DNA from: DASSBG01 sp963800395
GTDB taxonomy: Bacteria; Pseudomonadota; Gammaproteobacteria; Xanthomonadales; Rhodanobacteraceae
Direction of reading: 5' to 3'
Length of the DNA: 64,000 bases
Assembly: GCA_963800395.1 (NCBI GenBank)
Contig: CAWDBD010000018.1
Coordinates: forward strand, 1 to 64,000
Part shown: piece after piece, positions 10,431-17,554 of the stretch
Layout: every line of letters starts with the position of its first letter
How positions within the stretch are numbered: position 1 is the stretch's first letter
Translations under genes and position numbers: made by a program
Notes under the pieces: generated by a model
What the model was told of the DNA's origin: nothing
The model's input: the letters and a program-made list of their open reading frames with translations, nothing else
Databases searched by the model: none

Positions 10431-10460
10431 ATCATAAATAAACGAGCGGTAAGCCGTCAG
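10431..10460 (-). promoter_or_regulatory. Probable sigma-70 promoter of mnmG
   Basis: Reading the minus strand, CTGACG (10460-10455) and TATGAT (10436-10431) are separated by 18 bp, about 70 bp before the mnmG start codon. The -10 box is good and the -35 box moderate. Confidence 0.4.
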
Positions 10461-10498
10461 CGGTGAGCGGGAGGCCGGTCACTGCACTGCTCACCGCT
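10459..10498. repeat. Short inverted repeat (AGCGGTGAGC family)
   Basis: AGCGGTGAGC (10459-10468) and its exact complement GCTCACCGCT (10489-10498) flank 20 bases. A related GTGAGCGGTGAGCGG string occurs before rluE near 37631, so this may belong to a dispersed short repeat family. Confidence 0.6.
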
Positions 10499-10555
10499 CA
10501 CTTCTGACCGATCGCCGGCCAGTGCGCAGTGTAAAAGATTTCGTGGTGCAATAGT

Positions 10556-10571
10556 TGGCACGCTTTGTGCT
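10556..10571 (+). promoter_or_regulatory. Sigma-54 (RpoN) promoter match for the small RNA
   Basis: TGGCACGCTTTGTGCT matches TGGCAC-N5-TTGCW at all but one position. The invariant GG and GC doublets are at the correct spacing, and GC at 10569-10570 places the predicted start near 10582. No sigma-70 pair with normal spacing overlaps it: TTGGCA and TATAAA are only 14 bp apart. Confidence 0.55.
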
Positions 10572-10581
10572 TACTATAAAT

Positions 10582-10692
10582 TGCACTCCCGACGGCGCAG
10601 ATGCTGCGAGCGCGTCGAGGTCGGAATTCAGGGGCCGGCCGCGCGCCGTCGGGAGGAAGCACCATCGGCCCCAATCGGGGCCGATTCTATTT
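10582..10692 (+). ncRNA. Candidate structured small RNA, about 111 nt
   Basis: The transcript predicted from the sigma-54 promoter match begins a few bases before a perfect 13-bp stem, CTCCCGACGGCGC (10586-10598) with GCGCCGTCGGGAG (10643-10655). This encloses a 44-nt GC-rich apical region. A short linker leads to an intrinsic terminator at 10664-10692. Promoter, structure and terminator together define a compact RNA gene with no credible protein frame. I do not recognise its family. It lacks the obvious closing stem and bulge of 6S RNA and any array of AANAANAA motifs as in CrcZ. Sequence shows the promoter match, stem and terminator; expression is inference. Confidence 0.5.
10664..10692 (+). 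terminator. Rho-independent terminator of the small RNA
   Basis: A 9-bp perfect stem ATCGGCCCC / GGGGCCGAT with the tetraloop AATC is followed by TCTATTT. The U-tract is interrupted but U-rich. Confidence 0.7.
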
Positions 10693-10729
10693 GCGGGCAG
10701 GGAATGACATTCGCCTGTGCCGAAACAGA

Positions 10730-10795
10730 ACTGGCGCCCGCTGACCTCAAAGAACAGGGGGTATTCCATAAAGAGATCAATAATCGGGCGCCAGT
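10730..10795. repeat. Long-armed inverted repeat
   Basis: ACTGGCGCCCG (10730-10740) is exactly complementary to CGGGCGCCAGT (10785-10795), with 44 bases between them. It lies downstream of the small-RNA terminator and upstream of the second sigma-54 promoter match. It could be part of another RNA or a protein-binding region. No family recognised. Confidence 0.6.
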
Positions 10796-10810
10796 AACCG
10801 ATGCGCGCGG

Positions 10811-10866
10811 TCGCATCCGCGTCGCATATGACTAAAGTTACATGCGAAGCCGTCTGGAGAATGCGA
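10811..10866. promoter_or_regulatory. Four TCGCAT/ATGCGA hexamers, candidate activator sites
   Basis: TCGCAT occurs at 10811-10816 and 10822-10827, and its complement ATGCGA at 10842-10847 and 10861-10866. They form a symmetric set of inverted hexamers about 100-160 bp before the sigma-54 promoter at 10968. That is the usual distance for enhancer-binding-protein sites. The regulator is unknown. Confidence 0.35.
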
Positions 10867-10967
10867 CTTGCATCACAAATTCCGCTCCGTGTGACCGAAT
10901 CCGGCAGGTAGCGACGCGCTGCGTCAAGCAAGCGTATGAACGGCGTCCTCCTGCCAAAGTGTGAACT

Positions 10968-10983
10968 TGGCACGGACTATGCA
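10968..10983 (+). promoter_or_regulatory. Sigma-54 (RpoN) promoter match for the 72-residue protein gene
   Basis: TGGCACGGACTATGCA matches the sigma-54 consensus with correct GG-GC spacing (GC at 10981-10982). The predicted start is near 10994, leaving a 5' leader of about 34 nt before the ATG at 11028. Confidence 0.6.
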
Positions 10984-11027
10984 TGTGACTAATTGACTCA
11001 GCGAAAATCGCCTCCAAGGGGGTCATC

Positions 11028-11246
11028 ATGAACACAGCAACTGCCGTAGATACCAAAGAACTCGAATCCCTTCAGGTCAATCCGTTGTTCGTCCGCCATG
11101 ATCTGATGATCGAAATGGCGCGTCTGGAAATGGAAATCGAAGATGTGCGCGAGCAGCAACCAGAGCAGACTGACAACAGCAACATCGTCTCCTTGAAAAA
11201 GCGTCTGGAGAAGGTCGCTCACGTGCTCAGCCGCATTCCGGCCTGA
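11028..11246 (+). CDS. Small unknown protein, 72 residues
   Basis: I do not recognise this protein. It starts MNTATAVDTKELES and is mostly charged and helical. Residues about 25-45 (HDLMIEMARLEMEIEDVREQ) and 52-70 look like two amphipathic helices that could form a short coiled coil. There are no Cys residues, signal peptide or membrane segment. The ribosome-binding site AAGGGGG (11016-11022) is strong and well spaced. A sigma-54 promoter match lies directly upstream, and an interlocked stem arrangement follows the stop. It is isolated from other genes, and the context suggests a regulated small cytoplasmic protein. Confidence 0.65.
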   Translation: MNTATAVDTKELESLQVNPLFVRHDLMIEMARLEMEIEDVREQQPEQTDNSNIVSLKKRLEKVAHVLSRIPA

Positions 11247-11276
11247 GGCGTTCCCCAGACTGCTGCCGGGCAGATT

Positions 11277-11321
11277 CTACCGGCGCAAGCGCCCTGCCGT
11301 CCTGCCGGTAGCGGCGCTTGC
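11277..11321. repeat. Interlocked stem pairs after the 72-residue gene
   Basis: CTACCGGC (11277-11284) pairs with GCCGGTAG (11304-11311), and GCAAGCGCC (11285-11293) pairs with GGCGCTTGC (11313-11321). The order A-B-A'-B' allows either two mutually exclusive hairpins or a pseudoknot. No T-run follows, so a simple terminator is not assigned. Confidence 0.5.
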
Positions 11322-11449
11322 CTGAATTGAAGCCGTCGAAGACAGGCACTCCCGGCCCGGGAAAGACAGGTACGCAGGCTCCCAGGCGCCTCATCTCACT
11401 CTCGCAAGCGATGGCCTGCTGCGCCCAGCGGCACGCCCACCAGCCCCTT

Positions 11450-12535
11450 TCAATCCTTCTGCTGCGGCCGTCCGCGCGGCATGCTGCTGTGCATGAAACG
11501 ATTGCTGCCGTGCGAAGCGCGCGGTGCCGGTGCCGGAAGGGCTTCGGCTGCAGCGCGCGACCGCACTACGGGCCGCGCTGGCACGCTGTGCAGCACCGGA
11601 CGCGCCGCAGGCCTGCTGCGCTGCACCGGCATGGGCTGGCTGCGTGGCTGTGCTGCCGGACGGCTGGACACAGGCACGCTGAGCACATTGTGGCGCGTGA
11701 TCCTGGCGTCATTCCCTGCCGATGGCACGGAGGCAGATGGCTCACGCGGCACCATGCGCGGCTGCTGCGGCAACGGGCGCCCCGGTCGCACCGCACGCTG
11801 GACCGGCTGTGACGCGCGATGGCCAACTGGCCAATTGACCGGAATACCCGCCGCAGGTCGGCCACGAGGCAGGCTGCGTGACGGCGTCGGCGTCGACCCC
11901 GGCGTGGTGCGACCAGAGACCGGGCGAGCTGTGCTGGTACGGCGTTGCAGGCCGACCGAACGCCTCATCTCGCCTGTCCGGCGCTGTACGCCCGGGGACC
12001 GTGTGAGTCCGGTGGACGACGTGGTGCGTCGGTAACGCGGCCTGCTGGCCTGCAGTGCCTGTTCGCGATGAAGGCCCTGGCGGTTGCGAAAGTACCGGCG
12101 CTGCGAGGGATAGGTCACGGCATAGGGCCACCACGGGCCGAACCACGGGTTGTAATAGCCCGGATAGCCCCACGAGGAACCGATGCCAAAGCCGAGCCAC
12201 AGCGATCCGCTCAAGCGACTTCCGTAAGCCTGGTAGGGGTTGTTGTAATAGGTGTAGGGGTAGCCCCAGCCCAACCACGCGTCCTGGTAGCCGTACGGTC
12301 CTATCCATTGCGAGCCCAGCGTGCTGCAATCGCTGTAGCCATATGGGTCGTACGGCGCATAGCGGCTGTCGCCCGAGCAATAGAGAGACGACGCGTCGCC
12401 CGAGCGATCGTAGTAGCCCGAAGAATCCGAGTAGTAGTAGTCTCCGCTGCCAACCTCAGCTTGATGGTAGCGCGACGTGGAGGCGCAGGCGCCCAGCAAC
12501 AGCAGCGCAACGGTGATGGCGAAAAGGCGAATCAT
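11450..12535 (-). CDS. Tyr/Gly-rich putative lipoprotein
   Basis: Predicted lipoprotein of 361 residues with a lipobox LLLGAC (Cys17). Residues about 30-150 are rich in Tyr, Gly, Ser and Trp (GYPYTYYNNPYQAYGS and similar). From about residue 165 to the end it is Arg/Pro/Ser-rich, with repeated RP and SR dipeptides and no predictable globular fold. I recognise no domain. The composition suggests a surface-exposed, low-complexity envelope protein. The minus-strand start has no strong ribosome-binding site. The neighbour pepN is 166 bp downstream in the same direction of transcription but looks independent. Confidence 0.7.
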   Translation of the reverse strand: MIRLFAITVALLLLGACASTSRYHQAEVGSGDYYYSDSSGYYDRSGDASSLYCSGDSRYAPYDPYGYSDCSTLGSQWIGPYGYQDAWLGWGYPYTYYNNPYQAYGSRLSGSLWLGFGIGSSWGYPGYYNPWFGPWWPYAVTYPSQRRYFRNRQGLHREQALQASRPRYRRTTSSTGLTRSPGVQRRTGEMRRSVGLQRRTSTARPVSGRTTPGSTPTPSRSLPRGRPAAGIPVNWPVGHRASQPVQRAVRPGRPLPQQPRMVPREPSASVPSAGNDARITRHNVLSVPVSSRPAAQPRSQPMPVQRSRPAARPVLHSVPARPVVRSRAAAEALPAPAPRASHGSNRFMHSSMPRGRPQQKD

Positions 12536-12701
12536 GGCAGTACCGTCCGGTTCGATATATGCCCAGCTTAGCGCCGGCGGGTTAACCGTCGATTAAGCGC
12601 CACATATATCGGGTGCTGTTGCGGCAAGCCTGGCCAGGGAGGGATCTGGGGATTCCAATACTGATCACCCGGTATCCTGCGGATCGCCATCCGCCGCACG
12701 A

Positions 12702-15338
12702 TTATGAGGCGATTAATCGGGAAAGCATTTCGGCCAGGCCACGCGAGTTGGACTCGCGTTCAGCCAGCCTCGCCAGCGTCTGTTGCGCCTTGACCTTGCG
12801 GCCTTCCTCAAGGCGGCTCCAGCCATTGAAGCCGGTGGAAAGGCGTGCGGCCAGTTGCGGGTTGAGCGGATCGACCTGGATCAGCGTCTCCGCCAACAGC
12901 TGATAGCCACCACCATCCGCGCGATGAAAGCCGCTCGGATTGGCGCGACTGAAGCTGCCCAGCAGGGATTGCACCTTGTTGGGATTGCGCAGGCTGAAGG
13001 CCGGGTCGTCCATGAGCGTCCGCACACGCGCGAGAGCGGTCTCGCCGGGAACAGTGGCCTGCACCATGAGCCATTTGTCCAGGGCCAGCAGGTCCTGGTC
13101 ATAGTGCTTGCGAAACTTTGCCAGGCAGGTATCGGCGTGACTGGAGTCGTGCACCAGCAGACAGGCCAGGGATGCCATGCGATCGGTCATGCACGGAGCG
13201 CTCTCATACTGGCGTAGCGCCAGTTCCAATCCACGCTCCCTGTCGCTGCGGCAGAGCAGCCTCAAGAGCTGATTCTTGAGGCGCCGTCGCGCTCTCGCCG
13301 GCGGCGTCACGTGCCCGGCTTCGGCATGCGCCAGGCATTGATAGCGATCGAGCAGTGTTTCGGCGCCTATCGTCTCGGACAGTGCCCCAAGCAGGGCCTC
13401 GCGTGCCCGATGTACAGCGTCGGGGTCGAGCGGTGTCGCAGCCTCGCCCAGTTCCACCTCATCGGCCGGCTGCAGGATGGCGGCCAGCAGTGATGCATCG
13501 GCGTCGGCCGTCTGCGCCAGAATGTCGGTGAGGGAATCACACCACAGTCTGCTGCATTCTCCGGATTCCTTGTTCAAGTGCTCGTCAAACGCCCGTAGCG
13601 CAAGCCGGCTGCCAGCTTGCCAGCGGTTGAAACCGTCGCTTTCATGGTGCAGCAGCACGGCGAGGTCGGCGTCACTTTCCTCGCTGACCAGGTTCACTGG
13701 AGCGGAAAAGCCACGCAGCAGGGACACTACGGGCCGTTCCTCCAGGCCTTCGAACACAAACGCCTGCTCGCTCTCGGTCAGCTCCAGAATCTGTGGCGCT
13801 GTGCTGGCAGTGCGACTGTTCCCCAGGCGTGCACTCAGTGGCTCGCCCTGCGCGCTGTAGAGCTGCGTTGCCAAGGGGATCGGCAGCGGCTGCTTTTGCG
13901 GCTGATCCGGTGTGGCGGCTGTCGACTGCCCTGCTTCAATCGTGAGGCGGCCCGCTTCAGGGTCGTAGTGGCTGTGTACCGTGACCTGCGGCGTACCCGC
14001 CTGTGCGTACCAGGCCAGATACGGAGTCAGGTCAAGGTCATTGGCGTCACCCAGGGCAGCCACGAAATCGTCAATGGTGACCGCCTGTCCGTCGTGGCGC
14101 TCGAAATACAGGTCGGTACCGCGGCGGAAGCCGTTCGGTCCCAGTCTGGTCGACAGCATGCGTACCAGTTCGGCACCCTTTTCGTAAACGGTGGCGGTGT
14201 AGAAATTGTTGATCTCGCTATAGCTGTCCGGGCGCACTGAATGCGCCAGCGGCCCGCCGTCTTCGGCAAACTGGACACGCCGCAGCCGGGTTACATCATC
14301 AATGCGCTGGATCAGGCCGGAAGTCATGTCGGCTGCGAAGCTCTGTTCGCGAAACACCGTGAATCCTTCCTTCAGCGACAACTCGAACCAGTCGCGGCAC
14401 GTAACTCGATTGCCGCTCCAGTTGTGGAAATATTCGTGCCCGATGACGGCCTCAACCCGGCGGTAGTCCTCGTCGGTACTGCTGGACGGATCGATGAGCA
14501 GGTATTTGGCGTTGAAAATGTTGAGGCCCTTGTTTTCCATCGCCCCCATGTTGAAATCCTGGGTGGCGACCACGTGGAAAACATCCAGATCAAAGCAGCG
14601 GCCATAGTTGATTTCGTCCCAGCGCATGGCGCGCAGCAGCGCCTCCATGGCGAACTGGCAGCGGTCAATGGTGTGCGGCTCGGACCAGAGTCGAACCTGA
14701 ACCTTGCGCCCGTCGGCGCCGGCGTGGTGACGCTCGATGTATTGCAGGCGGCCGGCTACCAGCGCAAAGAGGTAGCTCGGTCGCGGCCAGGGGTCGCTGA
14801 AACGGGCCCAGTGTCGACCGTCATCAAGTGCCCCGCCGCCATCAGGGTTTCCACCCGCCAGCAGCACCGGAAAGCGGGCACGATCGGCGCGCAGGGTTAC
14901 GGTGTAGCGTGACAGCACGTCCGGCCGGTCAGGAAAATAGGTGATGTGGCGGAAGCCCTGGGCTTCGCATTGGGTCAGCAGAAAGCCGGCCTCGGTGCTG
15001 CCCGACAGGTAAAGGCCTTCCAGCGCGGTATTGCGATCCGGGTGCAGGCGCACGCGGGTCTCCACTGTGCAGGTTTCATGCGCGCCGGGGATCACCAGCC
15101 GGGTATCGTCCAGCTTGTACTCGATCTCGCTCAGGCGGCGTCCGTCCAGATGAACCTCGAGCAGCTCCAGGCCTTCACCATCCAGGGCCAGCGCCTGCTG
15201 CGGTCCGGGACCTCGTTGTACCTTGAGGAGGCAGTGAACTTCGGTTTCCTCAATGCCCAGGTCAAAGCTCAGTTCGACCTCGGGGATCAGCCAGGCTGGC
15301 GCTTCGTAGTCCTGGCGGTGAACAATGTTGTGCGACAT
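12702..15338 (-). CDS. pepN: Aminopeptidase N (M1 family zinc metalloprotease)
   Basis: Cytoplasmic broad-specificity aminopeptidase that removes N-terminal residues in peptide turnover. It is 878 residues, the normal PepN length. The substrate-recognition motif GAMENKG is at residues 265-271. The zinc-binding HEYFHNW starts at residue 301, and the third ligand Glu is near residue 324 in SLKEGFTVFRE. The C-terminal half is the alpha-helical PepN domain. The gene is divergent from the PLP-dehydratase gene, with starts 57 bp apart, so the two promoters must overlap. Confidence 0.97.
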   Translation of the reverse strand: MSHNIVHRQDYEAPAWLIPEVELSFDLGIEETEVHCLLKVQRGPGPQQALALDGEGLELLEVHLDGRRLSEIEYKLDDTRLVIPGAHETCTVETRVRLHPDRNTALEGLYLSGSTEAGFLLTQCEAQGFRHITYFPDRPDVLSRYTVTLRADRARFPVLLAGGNPDGGGALDDGRHWARFSDPWPRPSYLFALVAGRLQYIERHHAGADGRKVQVRLWSEPHTIDRCQFAMEALLRAMRWDEINYGRCFDLDVFHVVATQDFNMGAMENKGLNIFNAKYLLIDPSSSTDEDYRRVEAVIGHEYFHNWSGNRVTCRDWFELSLKEGFTVFREQSFAADMTSGLIQRIDDVTRLRRVQFAEDGGPLAHSVRPDSYSEINNFYTATVYEKGAELVRMLSTRLGPNGFRRGTDLYFERHDGQAVTIDDFVAALGDANDLDLTPYLAWYAQAGTPQVTVHSHYDPEAGRLTIEAGQSTAATPDQPQKQPLPIPLATQLYSAQGEPLSARLGNSRTASTAPQILELTESEQAFVFEGLEERPVVSLLRGFSAPVNLVSEESDADLAVLLHHESDGFNRWQAGSRLALRAFDEHLNKESGECSRLWCDSLTDILAQTADADASLLAAILQPADEVELGEAATPLDPDAVHRAREALLGALSETIGAETLLDRYQCLAHAEAGHVTPPARARRRLKNQLLRLLCRSDRERGLELALRQYESAPCMTDRMASLACLLVHDSSHADTCLAKFRKHYDQDLLALDKWLMVQATVPGETALARVRTLMDDPAFSLRNPNKVQSLLGSFSRANPSGFHRADGGGYQLLAETLIQVDPLNPQLAARLSTGFNGWSRLEEGRKVKAQQTLARLAERESNSRGLAEMLSRLIAS

Positions 15339-15395
15339 GATGGGTATTCCGGAAAATCAGTCGGTCAGGATAACAGGGGTTGACGGGAGCTTCCC

Positions 15396-16370
15396 ATGAA
15401 AAGTGGTGAACATGCACCGGCCTTGCCCGGCCTGGCGGAGATAGAGTCAGCGGCCCGGCGCATTGCCGGACATGCCCTGCGTACGCCGGTGATTGCATAC
15501 CCGGCGCTGGAAGATGCCACGGGCGCGGCGCGGCTGTACCTGAAATGCGAGCATCGCCAGCGTATAGGCGCGTTCAAGGCACGCGGCGCCCTGAACGCGG
15601 TCTGGTCGCTGGACGATAGCGAGGCCCGCCGTGGCGTGCTGACTCATTCCTCGGGCAACCATGGCGCTGCCCTGGCCTACGCAGCACACACCCGTGGCAT
15701 TGCTGCCCACGTGGTCATGCCGCGCGGCAGCCCGCAGAGCAAGCGACGCAATGTCGAGCAGGCGGGCGGCATCGTGCACGAATGCGACCCGACTCAGCAG
15801 GCCCGCGAGGCCGCCGCGGCGAGCTTGCAGTCGCAAACCGGTGGCGTGTTCATCCATCCCTACATTGATGTCCGCGTCATCGCCGGGCAGGGCACAGTCG
15901 CACTGGAGCTCATGGATGAATGCGGCGAGCTCGATGTGCTGCTGACCCCGGTCGGCGGCGGCGGTCTGGCCGCTGGTTGTGCGATCGCTGTGCAGGCGCG
16001 TCAAGCCAGCATGAAACTGTTCGCTGCCGAGCCTGAGGGCGCTGCTGACACGATGGCGTCACTGCGTGCCGGGCGACGGACAAGCGACATCCAGCCCGAT
16101 ACCATTTGCGACGGATTGCGTGCCACGATCGGTGAAATCAATTTCCAGTGCCTGCGCGCGCATGGCACCGAGGTGCTGCTGGTCAGTGACGAGGAGTGCA
16201 AGGCCGAGATGCGTGAAATCCATACACAACTGGGCGAGGTCATCGAGCCATCCAGCGCCACCGTTCTGGCTGCGCTGCGCCGCTATCCCGAGCGCTTCGC
16301 CGGTTTGCGCATCGGTGTGGTGCTTACCGGCGGCAACGTCGACCGCGAAACCTGGCCCTGGCTTGCCTGA
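15396..16370 (+). CDS. PLP-dependent threonine/serine dehydratase-like enzyme
   Basis: Fold type II pyridoxal-phosphate enzyme, 324 residues. The cofactor lysine is in GAFKARGA (Lys61), the substrate-carboxylate loop SSGNHG is at 85-90, and the phosphate-binding GGGGL is at 187-191. It lacks a C-terminal ACT regulatory domain, so it resembles catabolic threonine/serine dehydratases or serine racemases rather than biosynthetic IlvA. The exact substrate is not determined by what can be seen. It is divergent from pepN. GACGGGAG precedes the ATG at 15396. Confidence 0.88.
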   Translation: MKSGEHAPALPGLAEIESAARRIAGHALRTPVIAYPALEDATGAARLYLKCEHRQRIGAFKARGALNAVWSLDDSEARRGVLTHSSGNHGAALAYAAHTRGIAAHVVMPRGSPQSKRRNVEQAGGIVHECDPTQQAREAAAASLQSQTGGVFIHPYIDVRVIAGQGTVALELMDECGELDVLLTPVGGGGLAAGCAIAVQARQASMKLFAAEPEGAADTMASLRAGRRTSDIQPDTICDGLRATIGEINFQCLRAHGTEVLLVSDEECKAEMREIHTQLGEVIEPSSATVLAALRRYPERFAGLRIGVVLTGGNVDRETWPWLA

Positions 16371-16418
16371 TCCGGCGCTGCGTGTGCTTGCGCAGGTGCA
16401 CCGCTGCGACCCGGTCGC

Positions 16419-16580
16419 CGGGGCCTCCGCGTGTTCAGGCGCCAACGTGAGCGCCTCCTTCAGCGCCTGTTCCGCTGATGCGGGCTGGTTCAGGCTGAGT
16501 GCGCGCACTGCGCGTTGCAGCAGGCGAGCCACGGCTGGTGGGAGGTTGGTATGTTTCTTGGGGCCAGGCGCATATCTCAT
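16419..16580 (-). pseudogene. 5' remnant of a TPR-protein gene
   Basis: On the minus strand an ATG at 16580 opens a frame beginning MRYAPGPKKHTNLPPAVARL. It continues through one TPR-like unit with ALSLNQPASAEQALKEALTL followed by PEHAEA. The resemblance to TPR N-termini then stops. A 1-base shift gives a few more TPR-like residues (VAAVHLRKHTQ), but the frame then runs into the 3' end of the dehydratase gene. It looks like the truncated start of a larger TPR protein. A chance frame is possible. Confidence 0.35.
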
Positions 16581-16642
16581 GGTGGTGGATGATAGCGCGT
16601 TGTCCTTCTTCCGGTGTCCATTTTGCGAGAACACGCGGGAGG

Positions 16643-17545
16643 CTAATGACTTGTAGTCGGGAAGCTGGATCGCTTTGCAACACGGCGATTCACCGCTATC
16701 AGGGCTGCGACAATAAACGCGATCCCGATGCTTTCGCTAAGGCCCGGGCGTTCACCCAGCAACACCCAGGCAAAACCCACGCCCATCACTGGAATGGCCA
16801 GGCTGGACACGCCAGCGACATGCGCGGGCAGGCGATTGACGATCAGCGACCACAGCAGCCAGGCAAGCCCGGAGGAAAGAAGGCCGTTGTAGACAATGGC
16901 GCCAATCAGTTGCGGTGACCACGCGATGCTGCGCTCGGGGACAACCAGTGTCAGCAACACCAGTCCCATCGTGCCGAACAGCATCTGCCAGGCGGTCAGC
17001 GACAGCATGGAGACCGTGCTGCGCTGAAACTGCCGCTTGGACAGCACCGTACCCAATCCCCAGCAGAAGCCGCCGGCAATCGCCAGCAGTACCGGTTTCA
17101 GGCCACCCACTCCCTGCCAGGGCGCGATGATCAGCAGCAGGCCGATAGCGGCGCCCACGATGCCCCACACGTGGCGGGCGCTCAGGCGGTCCGACAACAG
17201 CAGCCGACCCAGCAGCGCCACCCAGAACGGCATGGTGTAGGCAAACAGTGCGGTCTTGCCGGCGCCGCCGTCGACCAGCGCCCACTGCACCAGTGCCTGG
17301 AACCCCATGGTCTGGGCCAGGCCGATCAATACCACTGGCACCAGTGCCGGCGGCTTCAGCGACCGCCCACGCAGCAGCAGTGCAGAGAACAGGACCAGAG
17401 TCCCGAGCAGGTAGCGCAGGGCGGAAAAGTCAAATGGGCCGGCAAACTGCATGGCCCATTTCATGACCACCCAGTTGAAGCTCCATATCAGGGTCAGGCC
17501 GGCAAGCGCCAGCAGCGCCCCGCGCTTCGCATTGGCCTGATCCAA
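16643..17545 (-). CDS. EamA-family (DMT superfamily) transporter
   Basis: Inner-membrane protein of 300 residues with ten predicted hydrophobic segments arranged as two EamA repeats. The first repeat begins LTLIWSFNWVVMKWAM and the second GGFCWGLGTVLSKR. Family members export amino acids, nucleobases or other metabolites, and the substrate here is unknown. The C-terminus is basic (NRRVAKRSS), as expected for the cytoplasmic side. The start lies 9 bp beyond the stop of the Grx/rhodanese fusion gene on the same strand, so the two are probably cotranscribed. Confidence 0.93.
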   Translation of the reverse strand: MDQANAKRGALLALAGLTLIWSFNWVVMKWAMQFAGPFDFSALRYLLGTLVLFSALLLRGRSLKPPALVPVVLIGLAQTMGFQALVQWALVDGGAGKTALFAYTMPFWVALLGRLLLSDRLSARHVWGIVGAAIGLLLIIAPWQGVGGLKPVLLAIAGGFCWGLGTVLSKRQFQRSTVSMLSLTAWQMLFGTMGLVLLTLVVPERSIAWSPQLIGAIVYNGLLSSGLAWLLWSLIVNRLPAHVAGVSSLAIPVMGVGFAWVLLGERPGLSESIGIAFIVAALIAVNRRVAKRSSFPTTSH

Positions 17546-17554
17546 CTGTCGGGC

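Noticed and set aside
10556..10581. Sigma-70 promoter TTGGCA / TATAAA for the small RNA
   Set aside because: The spacing is 14 bp, too short for sigma-70. The sigma-54 reading has the right spacing and invariant bases.
10491..10973. Minus-strand open frame of 160 codons across the small-RNA locus
   Set aside because: It runs through two inverted repeats and an intrinsic terminator, matches no family I know and has no good start signal. A protein here cannot be fully excluded without comparison.
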